In this document: positions 1 to 6,652 of the stretch, one piece after another
How the letters are laid out: each line of letters opens with the position of its first letter
Position numbering within the stretch: position 1 is the first letter of the stretch
Assembly: GCA_021295935.1 (NCBI GenBank)
Contig: JAGWBL010000057.1
Location: forward strand, 1-6,652
Source: Pseudomonadales bacterium
GTDB taxonomy: Bacteria; Pseudomonadota; Gammaproteobacteria; Pseudomonadales; Azotimanducaceae
DNA length: 6,652 nt
Reading direction: 5' to 3'
Translations under genes and position numbers: made by a program
Notes under the pieces: model-generated
What the model saw: only the letters and a program-made list of their open reading frames with translations
What the model was told of the DNA's origin: nothing
The model's database searches: none

Positions 1-1
1 T

Positions 2-346
2 ATCACCAGCAAACTCGTGTTCCTGCTTCTGCTCAATCTCCTCCTGCTGGTGCTGGGCGCCATCCTGGACATCTTTGCTGCCATCGTGCTGATGGTTCCG
101 CTTCTGCTCCCGGTCGCCGTCGGGTACGGAATCCATCCGTTGCACCTGGGCATCATCTTCATCGCCAATCTGCAGATCGGGTACTTCACGCCACCGATTG
201 GAATGAACCTGTTCATAGCGAGCTACCGATTCAAGAAGTCCATCACGGAGCTCTACATGGCGTGCGTTCCGTTCATGGTGGTGTTGCTGGGAGTGCTGTT
301 GCTGATCACCTATGTGCCCTGGTTCTCTCTCTGGTTCCTGGAGTAG
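2..346 (+). CDS. TRAP transporter large permease (DctM family), 3' end only
   Basis: This is the C-terminal part (about 114 residues) of the large membrane subunit of a tripartite ATP-independent periplasmic (TRAP) transporter. That subunit moves a solute, usually an organic acid, across the inner membrane using an ion gradient, together with a periplasmic binding protein and a small DctQ-type permease. The frame is open from base 2 and the gene starts outside the window; the GTG at 17 is internal. Very hydrophobic stretches at the start, around bases 60-130 and around 260-340 are membrane segments. The segment near bases 145-235 contains GIHPLHLGIIF and IGYFTPPIGMNLFIASYRF, the conserved DctM core pattern (G-hydrophobic-TPP-hydrophobic-G-x-N/x-LF). 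The protein ends in the usual short tail and stops with TAG. The partner subunits would lie upstream. The substrate cannot be told from this fragment. Confidence 0.92.
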   Translation: MTSKLVFLLLLNLLLLVLGAILDIFAAIVLMVPLLLPVAVGYGIHPLHLGIIFIANLQIGYFTPPIGMNLFIASYRFKKSITELYMACVPFMVVLLGVLLLITYVPWFSLWFLE

Positions 347-458
347 TCGTGGTGGCATGTCCGAGAGAATTGCAATGTGTGATCGTATCGTTGGGGTGGC
401 ATGGCGCCGACTGCGGCCCCCGGAGTGTTGGTGGTGTCTGGCGGCTGACGACAGTTGG

Positions 459-869
459 ATGAACTTCCCGTTGCGCATATCGGGCAAGGGGCGCGGTCTG
501 CACGACATCACTCAGGATGTGGAGGGTGCGGTCCGTGCAAGCGGCGTGGCGAGCGGGTTGGCGACGATGTTCATCAAGCACACGTCGGCTAGTCTCGTCA
601 TTCAGGAGAACACCGACCCTGCAGTCATGCAGGACCTGCAAGACTGGATCGATCGCGCAGTTCCCGAGTTCGGCCCGAAAGCAAACTACCTGCACAACTC
701 GGAAGGACCCGATGACATGCCCGCACACATTCGGGCAGCGATCACCGCGACGAGTCTGTCGGTGCCGATCCTGGATGGGCGACTGGAACTGGGCACCTGG
801 CAGGGAATCTTTCTGTGGGAGCATCGCCGACAGCCCCGAACACGCACTGTCGTCGTGCACATCGCGTGA
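459..869 (+). CDS. yjbQ: YjbQ/UPF0047 family protein
   Basis: This is a complete 136-residue member of the YjbQ (UPF0047) family, close to the E. coli protein in length. It is a small soluble cytoplasmic enzyme-like protein. Some members show weak thiamine-phosphate synthase activity, but the true physiological role is unsettled. Family hallmarks are all present: HTSASLVIQEN at residues 41-51 with a following Asp53, the HNSEGPDDMPAHI block at 79-91, and GRLELGTWQGIFLWEHR at 107-123. The conserved His, Glu and Asp residues of the proposed metal or anion pocket are intact. The frame is open further upstream, with a possible GTG at 312 inside the TRAP gene, but the ATG at 459 puts the conserved GKGRGLHDIT segment at the expected distance from the N-terminus. 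No clear Shine-Dalgarno sequence precedes it. It lies 112 bases after the TRAP permease gene on the same strand, which may or may not mean co-transcription. Confidence 0.93.
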   Translation: MNFPLRISGKGRGLHDITQDVEGAVRASGVASGLATMFIKHTSASLVIQENTDPAVMQDLQDWIDRAVPEFGPKANYLHNSEGPDDMPAHIRAAITATSLSVPILDGRLELGTWQGIFLWEHRRQPRTRTVVVHIA

Positions 870-1137
870 ACCTGCGCACGTGCTCGGACGGAGTGCAACC
901 GTCGCCACGAACCAGGCGATCAACGTCTGCTTCAATCAACTTGCCTGGTCGATCGTCAGCTCGTGAATTGCGATTGGAGACGTCGAACGCTCTTGTTGGG
1001 AACTTGGCCCGGGCAGTGTGATTCTGTGAGGATCAGGAGGTTCGAGTAGCAATCCAACACGCGTTGCCGAGCGAACCCGCAGTGGAGTGTTGCAGCACCC
1101 AACCGAAACCGGAAATCGATTCATTGGCTGAACGGAT

Positions 1138-1653
1138 TTGCGCTTGACCATCGGGGTCAGCGAGTGCCTCCTGGGTCGACCGGTCCGATGGGACGGATCG
1201 GATTTCGGCACTGGTCTGCCGCGGGAGCTTCAGGATCCAGAGATTCACCTCGTCGGCATTTGTCCCGAGGTCGGGATAGGGTTGGGCGTGCCTCGGCCCC
1301 CTATCCACCTGGTACGGAGGAATGGGACGCTCCGCGCTGTTGCAGTCGCCGAATCGACCTTGGACTACACCGACGAACTAGCCGAGCAGGCAGGTCGTAT
1401 GCAGAGGGAACTGGCGCGCCTTGACGGGTATGTCTTCGCGGAGAAGTCTCCAAGTTGCGGTCTCAGAGGCGTCAAGGTAACGGACGCACTGGACGGCACG
1501 GTGGAGAGAGACGGGCGCGGCGTGTATTCCGCTGCTGTCATGCAACGGTTTCCGGGTATGCCAGCGGCTGATGCTCGCGATCTGGTCACGCGAACAGCCT
1601 GCGAGGCGTTTTTGCGAAGGGCTCGCGACTACAGCCGTCGCCGCTCAGGCTGA
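1138..1653 (+). CDS. DUF523 domain protein, stand-alone
   Basis: This is a 171-residue protein that is a single DUF523 domain, a family of unknown function. The visible signature is SECLLGRPVRWDG at residues 8-20, VGICPEVGIGLGVPRPPIHLV at 39-59 (split here as VGICPEVG and GLGVPRPP), and EKSPSCGL at 102-109. These carry three conserved cysteines, Cys10, Cys42 and Cys107, which could bind a metal or an Fe-S cluster; that is inference. It resembles the N-terminal half of E. coli YbgA, but the DUF1722 half found there is absent and no remnant is seen downstream. An in-frame TGA at 1129-1131 limits the start. TTG at 1138 is the first possible start and TTG at 1144 is the alternative. Neither has a good Shine-Dalgarno sequence, so the exact start is uncertain. 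It is 268 bases from the YjbQ gene, on the same strand, and converges with the ABC transporter genes. Confidence 0.9.
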   Translation: MRLTIGVSECLLGRPVRWDGSDFGTGLPRELQDPEIHLVGICPEVGIGLGVPRPPIHLVRRNGTLRAVAVAESTLDYTDELAEQAGRMQRELARLDGYVFAEKSPSCGLRGVKVTDALDGTVERDGRGVYSAAVMQRFPGMPAADARDLVTRTACEAFLRRARDYSRRRSG

Positions 1654-1761
1654 TCCTTCCGCTCCGAAATCGGGACTCTTTCCCTGGCTTACAGGGGTAT
1701 TGGCGGAGTCGAGGTTGTGGGTTACATGGCAACCGGTCCGGGCAGCTTGACTTCGAGCAGA

Positions 1762-1816
1762 TTGAAAGCCTTTTCTGCAGCGGTGTGCGCTGGCGCACGC
1801 CAGTCCGGACTTTCAA
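1762..1816. terminator. Nested inverted repeat between convergent genes, possible two-way terminator
   Basis: An outer 7-base inverted repeat (TTGAAAG at 1762-1768, CTTTCAA at 1810-1816) encloses an inner hairpin at 1782-1801. The inner hairpin has an 8-pair stem with one G-T wobble and a four-base CTGG loop. A perfect 10-base palindrome, AGTCCGGACT, lies at 1802-1811 and partly overlaps the outer arm. It sits between the stop of the plus-strand DUF523 gene (1653) and the stop of the minus-strand ABC gene (1852). That is where a shared terminator is expected. There is no long T tract on either side, only short runs (TTTT at 1771-1774 on plus, and GAAAA on minus), so intrinsic termination is not certain. 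Confidence 0.35.
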
Positions 1817-1851
1817 AGCGACTTCGCCTCGGCGAGCGTCAGCGTGCCGCG

Positions 1852-3747
1852 TCACTCCGAGGCGCGCCGTTCCTCGGACGGCGCCAGAGCGATGGACCTC
1901 CAGTCATGGCGGCCATGTTCCGGCGCTTGCTGCATGGAGAGCTCGGCGTAACGACCGCCCAACGTCATCAATTCGACGTGCGTGCCCTGTTCGATGATTC
2001 GGCCTTCGTCGATGAAAACGATCGTGTTTGCGTTTCGGATCGTGGAAAGGCGGTGAGCGATCACGATGGAGATTCGACCCCAGAACAGTCGTTCGAGACC
2101 CTCTTGGATTTCCCGCTCGGTTTCCGTGTCTACGGAACTTGTCGCTCCATCCAGCTACAGGATCTGCCGGGCGGCCAGCGTCGCTCGAGCGATCGAGATC
2201 AGTTGCTTCTGACCCGACGACAGTCTCGACCCAGCCTCTCCGACCTGAGTCTCGTATCCGTCTTCCATGCAGGAGATGAACCCGTGCGCTCCCGCCAACT
2301 TCGCCGCCATGACGATGTCGGTCTCGGCGGCCCTCAGCAATCCGTACCTGATGTTCTCCGCGATGGTGCCGCTGAACAGATGGGCTTCCTGCAGGACGAT
2401 GCTCAGGTTCGACTGGTACCACTCCAGCGATCTCGAGCGGTAGTCCTCGCCGTTGATCAGGACCTGGCCCTTCACCGGCTCGTAGAACCGGCACAGGATG
2501 TTCGCGAGCGTGGTCTTGCCCCCGCCGGTGGGTCCCACCAGCGCAACGCTTTCGCCGTGATTGATGGTCAGGTTCAGCGATCGGAGCACCGGCTTGGCCG
2601 GGTCGTACCAAAAGTCCAGATTCCGTGCTTCAAGCGTCTCGATCCGATTCGGTTGCCCATCACGTGCCAAACTCGGGTTAGGGAGCTGCTCTGAGTACTG
2701 ATGGACCCGCTCTCGGACGGATTCCGAGTCGGCAATGGCTGGCTGGGCGTCGATGACTCCAAACAGCCTCTCAGCCGAGGCCTGCGCCATCTGCATCTGA
2801 GCGAACCAGAAACTCAACTCCTCGATCGGTTCGAAGAAGAAGCGCGTCCATGAAAGGAACGCAATCAGCGTTCCTGCCAGGATGGCGCCCGCCAGCAGTT
2901 CGCTTCCCCCAAGCGCCAGCGTGATGGCGATGCCTGCGCTGCCGATGGTTACCGTAAGCGGAACGTAGATCGCGGTAAGGCGAAGATTGCGCACGGATGC
3001 CGAGTACAGCTTGTCGGAGAGCACCTGAAAGTCGGTGAGATTCGCTTGCTCGCGGCCGTAAGCCTTGCTGGTCACGACACCCATGATGCTCTCGTTGAAC
3101 GTGCCCGTGATCTGGCTGTTGGTTTGCCGGACCACGCGCGCGGCATCCAGTATCCGGCGTCTGAACTTGACAGTGACCCATGCGACGAGCGGAGTGACGG
3201 ACAGGGCGTAGACCGCCAGTTGCCAGTGCAGCGCCAGCATCGCGATGGCGATCGCCGACATCAGCGTGACGCTCCAGATCAGATCCAGCGTTCCCCAGGA
3301 GAGGATGCGCGTGAGGCGATCGCAGTCCGACGTCAGGCGGGCCATCAACCAGCCGACAGGACGACGGTCGAAGTACGAGAACGAGAGCCGTTGCAGGTTA
3401 GCGAACGCGGCTTGCCGCAGGTCGTAGCCCACCCAGATTCTCAGTCGATTCACAAACCAGATGAACGTGCCGAGGGAAACGGAGATGACCAGCCCTGCCG
3501 ACGCGTAGAGAATGGCCCACTGCAGCAGGTCGGCTTCCTTTCCATGGAGCTGGATGTCATCGACCGTGAACTTGGTCAGCAGACCGAAGATCATGTCTAT
3601 CACTCCCACCATCGTGGCGGAGACCAGAATCACGAGGAGCGTCCTGGGATAGGCCAGCCCGTATTGGAACAGCCTCCACCACATCTTCGGATCGAACTCG
3701 ATCGCGGGCGTGTCCAGGTCTTCGGGACCGATGGCTGGTTCAGCCAT
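1852..3747 (-). pseudogene. ABC exporter half-transporter (YheH/BmrD-like partner), interrupted by in-frame TAG
   Basis: This encodes an ABC exporter half-transporter with an N-terminal six-helix membrane domain (hydrophobic segments near residues 35-58, 78-100, 155-173, 176-193, 260-280 and 286-305) and a C-terminal ATPase domain. ATPase motifs are Walker A GPTGGGKT at 405-412 (Lys411), Q-loop Gln453, signature LSSGQ at 509-513, D-loop SSVD at 537-540 and H-switch His565. Codon 531, inside Walker B, is TAG (2155-2157), and codon 534, the catalytic Glu position, is GGA for Gly. With the TAG read through, the product would be 631 residues, a normal family length, and the frame is unshifted to its TGA at 1852. 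The 530-residue product as written lacks Walker B and everything after it. An internal GTG at 2064 could yield only the last 70 residues. The ATG at 3747 is chosen over an upstream TTG at 3786 because AGGAGG lies six bases before it. It overlaps the first ABC gene by 8 bases. Export of drugs, lipids or a metabolite is the family role; the substrate is unknown. Confidence 0.9.
2146..2157 (-). other. Double lesion in Walker B of the second ABC gene
   Basis: Read on the minus strand, four consecutive codons are TAG, CTG, GAT and GGA, giving stop-Leu-Asp-Gly where the family has hydrophobic-Leu-Asp-Glu. Flanking residues match the family perfectly: ARQIL before, and ATSSVDTETE after. Each abnormal codon is one substitution from a normal one, for example TTG to TAG and GAA to GGA. 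No insertion or deletion is needed, since the reading frame is the same before and after. Confidence 0.95.
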
Positions 3748-5569
3748 GGCTACCCTCCTCTGAACGGTGCGAACCACTGGCGTCAACCAGCATCTGCATG
3801 GCCGCGAGACGTTGGTACGGTCCCTCTGCCACGCAGAGTTCGGAGTGACTCCCCGTCTCCACGACTTGCCCTTTCTGCATGACGAAGATCCGATCTGCGT
3901 GCCGGATGGTCGATATCCGGTGGGCTATCACGATGGTGGTGCGCCGCGTTCGCCGTTGACGAAGCGCACGGAGAATCAGCTCTTCGGTCTTGGTGTCCAC
4001 TGCTGACAGGGCGTCGTCAAGCACGAGAATCGGAGGGTCGCGCAACAGGGCTCGGGCGATGGCGAGGCGCTGTCGCTGTCCGCCGGAGAGGGTCACGCCA
4101 CGTTCGCCCACCATCGATCGGTACTGGTCCGGAAACGACTCGATGGACTTGTGGATAGCCGCATCAGTGGCAACTTGCACAAGCTCTTCATGACTCGCGG
4201 CGTCGCCCCCGACTCGCAGGTTGGCTTCAATCGTGCGGGAGAAAAGGAACGGCTCCTGCAGCACCACGCCGACTTGCGCCCGTAGCCATTGGAGGTCGGT
4301 CCGCGAGATGTCACGGCCATCGAGGAGGATCCGTCCTTCCTGCATGGGGTAAAGCCGGAGAATGGCCCGGATGAGCGTCGTCTTGCCGGATCCGGGAGGT
4401 CCGACGATTCCGACGAACTCCCCCGGAGCGATGTCGATGTCCACGTCCGTCAAAGCCTGAAGACCGTCGATATAGGTCAGGTTGACGCCCTGGATCTGAA
4501 GTTTTCCCTTCGCCCTGGGATAGCTGGACAGTTCGGCTTGGGACTCGTCCGTCGCGGAGGCGATGTAACCGATTCTCGACAACGAGACCATGGCCTTGCC
4601 GGACTCGGTGAGGACCCTTCCCAGGTGGCGTATCTCCCAGACGACGATCCCGACCAGAGTGATGAACAGAAACAGCTCTCCGACGGTGAGCTGTTGATGC
4701 ATCACGAAGTAGGCAGCAGCGATCAACGTGGCGCCGACCTGACCGAAACAGAGCAGGTCGGTCGACGAGTAGTAGATCACCATGCTGCGGGACAGCTTGA
4801 GTGACGCATCACGGAAGCTGGCGTTCTTGTTCCCGAAGCGCTCGATCTCGAACTCCTGACGGGCAAATGCCTTGACGACCCGGATGCCGGTCAGGTTCTC
4901 CTGCATGGTCGAGGTGAGAGCGCCCTCCGCCTCGTCGACGACCTGGAATCGCTTCTGCACCACGTAGAAAAATCCGATGGACCCGCACAAGAGCACCGGC
5001 ATCGTGCACAGAGCGATCCAGGCTAGCGAAGGGCTGCGCCAGAACAGAATCGGCACGGTGCCGGCAAGCAGCACCAAAGCCTTTCCCATGGCTTCGACGT
5101 CCGAGTGGAGGAACTCACGGACGGTTTCCACATCCGAGCTGCATCGCTGGACGAGGTCCCCGGTCTCGGACCTGTCGAAGAAGGAAACGGGAGCGGTGTG
5201 CAGGCGCCAATACATGAGATTCCGCAGCTTGCGACACGAATCGTCCGACGCAATGGCGGAGAGCCAGCCTGCCGTGAACATGAGAAACCCCGCCACACCG
5301 GCGAGCGCGACTCCGAGAGCAGCGCACATCCAGAGATAGGTCGCGTAGGACTCGCCTCCCGCGAGCCAAACCATGGCTTCGTACAGGGCGGGATGAGCGA
5401 AGGAAAAGTCTTGCTCGACGATGGTGTCGATCGCGTACATGCCAATCACCGGCGTCGCCATCGAAAGCAACGTCGCGGTGCTCATGGTGCAGATCGCGCC
5501 AGCGTACCGAAGGCGCTGTCCTTCGGTCGTGGCGATCAGCGCACGCCACTGGTCTTGCCTGTTGAGCAT
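3740..5569 (-). CDS. ABC exporter half-transporter (YheI/BmrC-like, degenerate Walker B)
   Basis: This is a complete 609-residue ABC exporter subunit with a membrane domain fused to an ATPase domain, as expected for type IV (exporter) ABC half-transporters in the inner membrane. Hydrophobic segments lie near residues 22-48, 78-105, 164-183, 185-205, 268-290 and 296-315. ATPase motifs are Walker A GPPGSGKT at 390-397, Q-loop Gln438, signature LSGGQ at 494-498, Walker B ILVLDD at 514-519, D-loop SAVD at 522-525 and H-switch His550. The residue after the Walker B aspartate is Asp519 instead of the catalytic Glu. This is the usual state of one partner in heterodimeric exporters such as TM287/TM288 and BmrC/BmrD. 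With an intact LSGGQ it would complete the catalytic site of its partner, which is the next gene and is broken here. The ATG at 5569 has no clear Shine-Dalgarno sequence. The gene ends with TGA, overlapping the next start by 8 bases, so the two are almost surely one operon. The substrate cannot be inferred. Confidence 0.95.
   Translation of the reverse strand: MLNRQDQWRALIATTEGQRLRYAGAICTMSTATLLSMATPVIGMYAIDTIVEQDFSFAHPALYEAMVWLAGGESYATYLWMCAALGVALAGVAGFLMFTAGWLSAIASDDSCRKLRNLMYWRLHTAPVSFFDRSETGDLVQRCSSDVETVREFLHSDVEAMGKALVLLAGTVPILFWRSPSLAWIALCTMPVLLCGSIGFFYVVQKRFQVVDEAEGALTSTMQENLTGIRVVKAFARQEFEIERFGNKNASFRDASLKLSRSMVIYYSSTDLLCFGQVGATLIAAAYFVMHQQLTVGELFLFITLVGIVVWEIRHLGRVLTESGKAMVSLSRIGYIASATDESQAELSSYPRAKGKLQIQGVNLTYIDGLQALTDVDIDIAPGEFVGIVGPPGSGKTTLIRAILRLYPMQEGRILLDGRDISRTDLQWLRAQVGVVLQEPFLFSRTIEANLRVGGDAASHEELVQVATDAAIHKSIESFPDQYRSMVGERGVTLSGGQRQRLAIARALLRDPPILVLDDALSAVDTKTEELILRALRQRRTRRTTIVIAHRISTIRHADRIFVMQKGQVVETGSHSELCVAEGPYQRLAAMQMLVDASGSHRSEEGSHG
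3754..3759 (-). promoter_or_regulatory. Strong Shine-Dalgarno sequence for the second ABC gene
   Basis: On the minus strand this reads AGGAGG, a perfect Shine-Dalgarno core, six bases before the ATG at 3747. It lies inside the last codons of the first ABC gene. It decides the start of the second ABC gene against the upstream in-frame TTG at 3786, and shows that the second subunit has its own efficient initiation site within the overlap. Confidence 0.8.
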
Positions 5570-5777
5570 GGGTCTGGTCGGCGGTGTGGAACCCTGTGCG
5601 CAACCGTCGCAACAACGTTCGAGAGGGAAGGGATTCAGGACGAAGGGCCGCGCCCGTCCGTCTGCGGTGCCGGCTGGTTCAAGAGTCCAGAGGTCGGCGC
5701 CCGCGAGCGCAAAGTGCAGTTTGACAGAGGGTCAGGTCATTGGTTCGCTGCTTTCCGGGACGTTCGGAACGCGGTCC

Positions 5778-6652
5778 TCACTCGAGGCTCACGATCATCT
5801 TGCCGGTGTTCAAGCCCGAGAATAGTCCGATGAATGCGTCCGGCATGCTCTCGATGCCGTTGAACACCGTCTCGCGGTAGGTCACGTCGCCTGAACGCAC
5901 CCATTCCGACATCTCCTCCAGGAACTTCTCGTGCAGGTGGTAGTAGTTGGAGACGATGAATCCCCTGAGAGTGAGTTGCGAGCCAATGGCCACGATGAGG
6001 TTGTTGGGTCCTGGCTCGGCGCCCAACGCGTTGTACTGCGCAATCATTCCGCACAGCACGATGCGACCGTTCTTTCGCATGCAGTTGATCCCCGCTTGCA
6101 GATGGGTTCCGCCGACGTTGTCGAAGTACACATCCACACCGTCGGGCGCCCCAACGCGAATCTGCTTGGCCAGGTGGCCGTCGCGGTAGTCGAAAGCGTG
6201 ATCGAAATGAAGGTCCTCTACGAGGTGCCGGACCTTGTCCGCGCCACCCGCGCTTCCGACAGCCCTGCATCCCTTGACTTTTGCGATCTGGCCAACCGCA
6301 CTCCCGACGGCGCCCGCGGCGCCTGACACGTACACGACGTCAGCGCCGGGACGTAGAGATCCGATCTCGAAGAGCCCAACGTAGGCCGTCAAGCCCGGCA
6401 TGCCCAGCACGCCAAGATAGGCCGATGGCGGAGCGGCGAGATTCCCTATCCGTCGCAACTCCCCCGCATCGGCCGTGAACGCCTCTCTCCATCCAAAGAA
6501 CGACTCGACGATGTCGCCTTCCTCGAAGTCGGGAGTGCGCGATCTTTCAACTCGTCCGATGGCTCCACCCGTGAGCGCTTCGTTCAGCCCGAAGCTCGCG
6601 ATGTACGACTCTCGTTCGGTCATGCGTCCGCGCATGTAGGGATCCACGGAGA
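5778..6652 (-). CDS. MDR-type NADP-dependent oxidoreductase (CurA/prostaglandin reductase group), 5' end missing
   Basis: This is the last ~290 residues of a zinc-independent medium-chain dehydrogenase/reductase of the COG2130 group. The group includes E. coli CurA and mammalian prostaglandin reductase 1, which use NADPH to reduce the carbon-carbon double bond of enones. The visible part opens with SVDPYMRGRM, the family motif normally found some 40 residues from the start, so the true start lies beyond the window end; the GTG at 6645-6647 is an internal valine. Counting from that valine, the Rossmann nucleotide-binding loop AAGAVGS is at 110-116, GVDVYFDNVGG at 170-180 and GRIVLCGMIAQYN at 194-206. 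The end, GLNTGKMIVSLE, matches the family's usual tail. No zinc-binding cysteines of the alcohol dehydrogenase type are seen, as expected for this group. It is on the same strand as the ABC pair and 208 bases upstream of it; a functional link is not shown. The native substrate is unknown. Confidence 0.93.
   Translation of the reverse strand, partial: SVDPYMRGRMTERESYIASFGLNEALTGGAIGRVERSRTPDFEEGDIVESFFGWREAFTADAGELRRIGNLAAPPSAYLGVLGMPGLTAYVGLFEIGSLRPGADVVYVSGAAGAVGSAVGQIAKVKGCRAVGSAGGADKVRHLVEDLHFDHAFDYRDGHLAKQIRVGAPDGVDVYFDNVGGTHLQAGINCMRKNGRIVLCGMIAQYNALGAEPGPNNLIVAIGSQLTLRGFIVSNYYHLHEKFLEEMSEWVRSGDVTYRETVFNGIESMPDAFIGLFSGLNTGKMIVSLE

Noticed and set aside
351..403. Nine-base direct repeat GGTGGCATG at 351-359 and 395-403.
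   Set aside because: It occurs only twice, is short, and has no further structure.
312..458. N-terminal extension of the YjbQ protein from a GTG at 312.
   Set aside because: It would overlap the TRAP gene, and the extra 49 residues match nothing in the family; the ATG at 459 gives the usual length.
911..949. Inverted repeat ACCAGGC / GCCTGGT after the YjbQ gene.
   Set aside because: A 7-base stem with a 25-base loop and no T tract is within chance expectation for this base composition.
1035..1040. AGGAGG on the plus strand in the gap before the DUF523 gene.
   Set aside because: No ATG, GTG or TTG follows within a usable distance, and the frame soon closes.
1904..2611. Possible frameshift in the second ABC gene, since another minus-strand frame is open across the stop.
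   Set aside because: Codon positions before and after the TAG are in the same frame (3747 and 2064 differ by a multiple of three). ABC motifs on both sides belong to that one frame, so the break is a nonsense codon only.
1717..2694. Long plus-strand open frame of 325 codons.
   Set aside because: It lies opposite the second ABC gene, has no recognisable motifs, and is low-complexity in the way antisense frames of GC-rich genes are.
3046..3882. Plus-strand open frame of 278 codons.
   Set aside because: It is antisense to the ABC membrane domain, is rich in Arg, Asp and Gln, and has no family pattern. It is a shadow frame.
5721..5726. Perfect TTGACA promoter -35 box on the plus strand.
   Set aside because: No plausible -10 hexamer occurs 15-19 bases downstream, and it would point into the antisense strand of the oxidoreductase.
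5761..5771. Palindrome CGTTCGGAACG just after the oxidoreductase stop, considered as a terminator.
   Set aside because: The stem would be only four pairs with a three-base loop and there is no T tract after it on the minus strand.
5105..5833. Plus-strand open frame of 242 codons spanning the gap between the first ABC gene and the oxidoreductase.
   Set aside because: It overlaps two well-supported genes antisense, shows no domain, and its gap portion has no coding signature.

Overview
The window is high-GC bacterial chromosome with six genes and no RNA genes, CRISPR array, insertion sequence or phage gene that I can recognise. Gene families, GC-rich codon use and the tight operon style fit a Pseudomonadota-like bacterium. 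That placement is a low-confidence inference, because no phylogenetic marker is present.

Layout. The plus strand carries the left third: the 3' end of a TRAP transporter large permease (DctM family, cut by the window start), a complete YjbQ/UPF0047 protein, and a complete small DUF523 protein. The minus strand carries the rest. Read right to left, it has a zinc-free MDR-type NADP-dependent oxidoreductase (CurA/prostaglandin-reductase group, cut by the window end), then two adjacent ABC exporter half-transporter genes that overlap by 8 bases. The DUF523 gene and the second ABC gene converge on a 198-base gap holding a nested inverted repeat that may be a two-way terminator. All intergenic gaps are under 300 bases (112, 268, 198 and 208); apart from that repeat I see no convincing signal in them.

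The two ABC genes look like a heterodimeric exporter of the YheI/YheH (BmrC/BmrD), LmrC/LmrD or TM287/TM288 type. The first has the degenerate Walker B ending in Asp-Asp that is usual for one partner. The second should supply the catalytic glutamate, but it has an in-frame TAG inside Walker B. Three codons after the TAG, the catalytic glutamate codon reads as glycine. The frame stays open and conserved for 100 codons beyond the stop, through the D-loop and H-switch. As written, the gene is broken and the pair has no canonical ATPase site. This is the one observation clearly worth following up. A recent pseudogene or a consensus sequence error are the leading explanations. Genome-wide TAG recoding is less likely, because the TRAP permease gene uses TAG as a normal terminator at the family's usual C-terminus.

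The remaining genes look like ordinary transport and metabolic genes. I did not find evidence of a novel multi-gene system.
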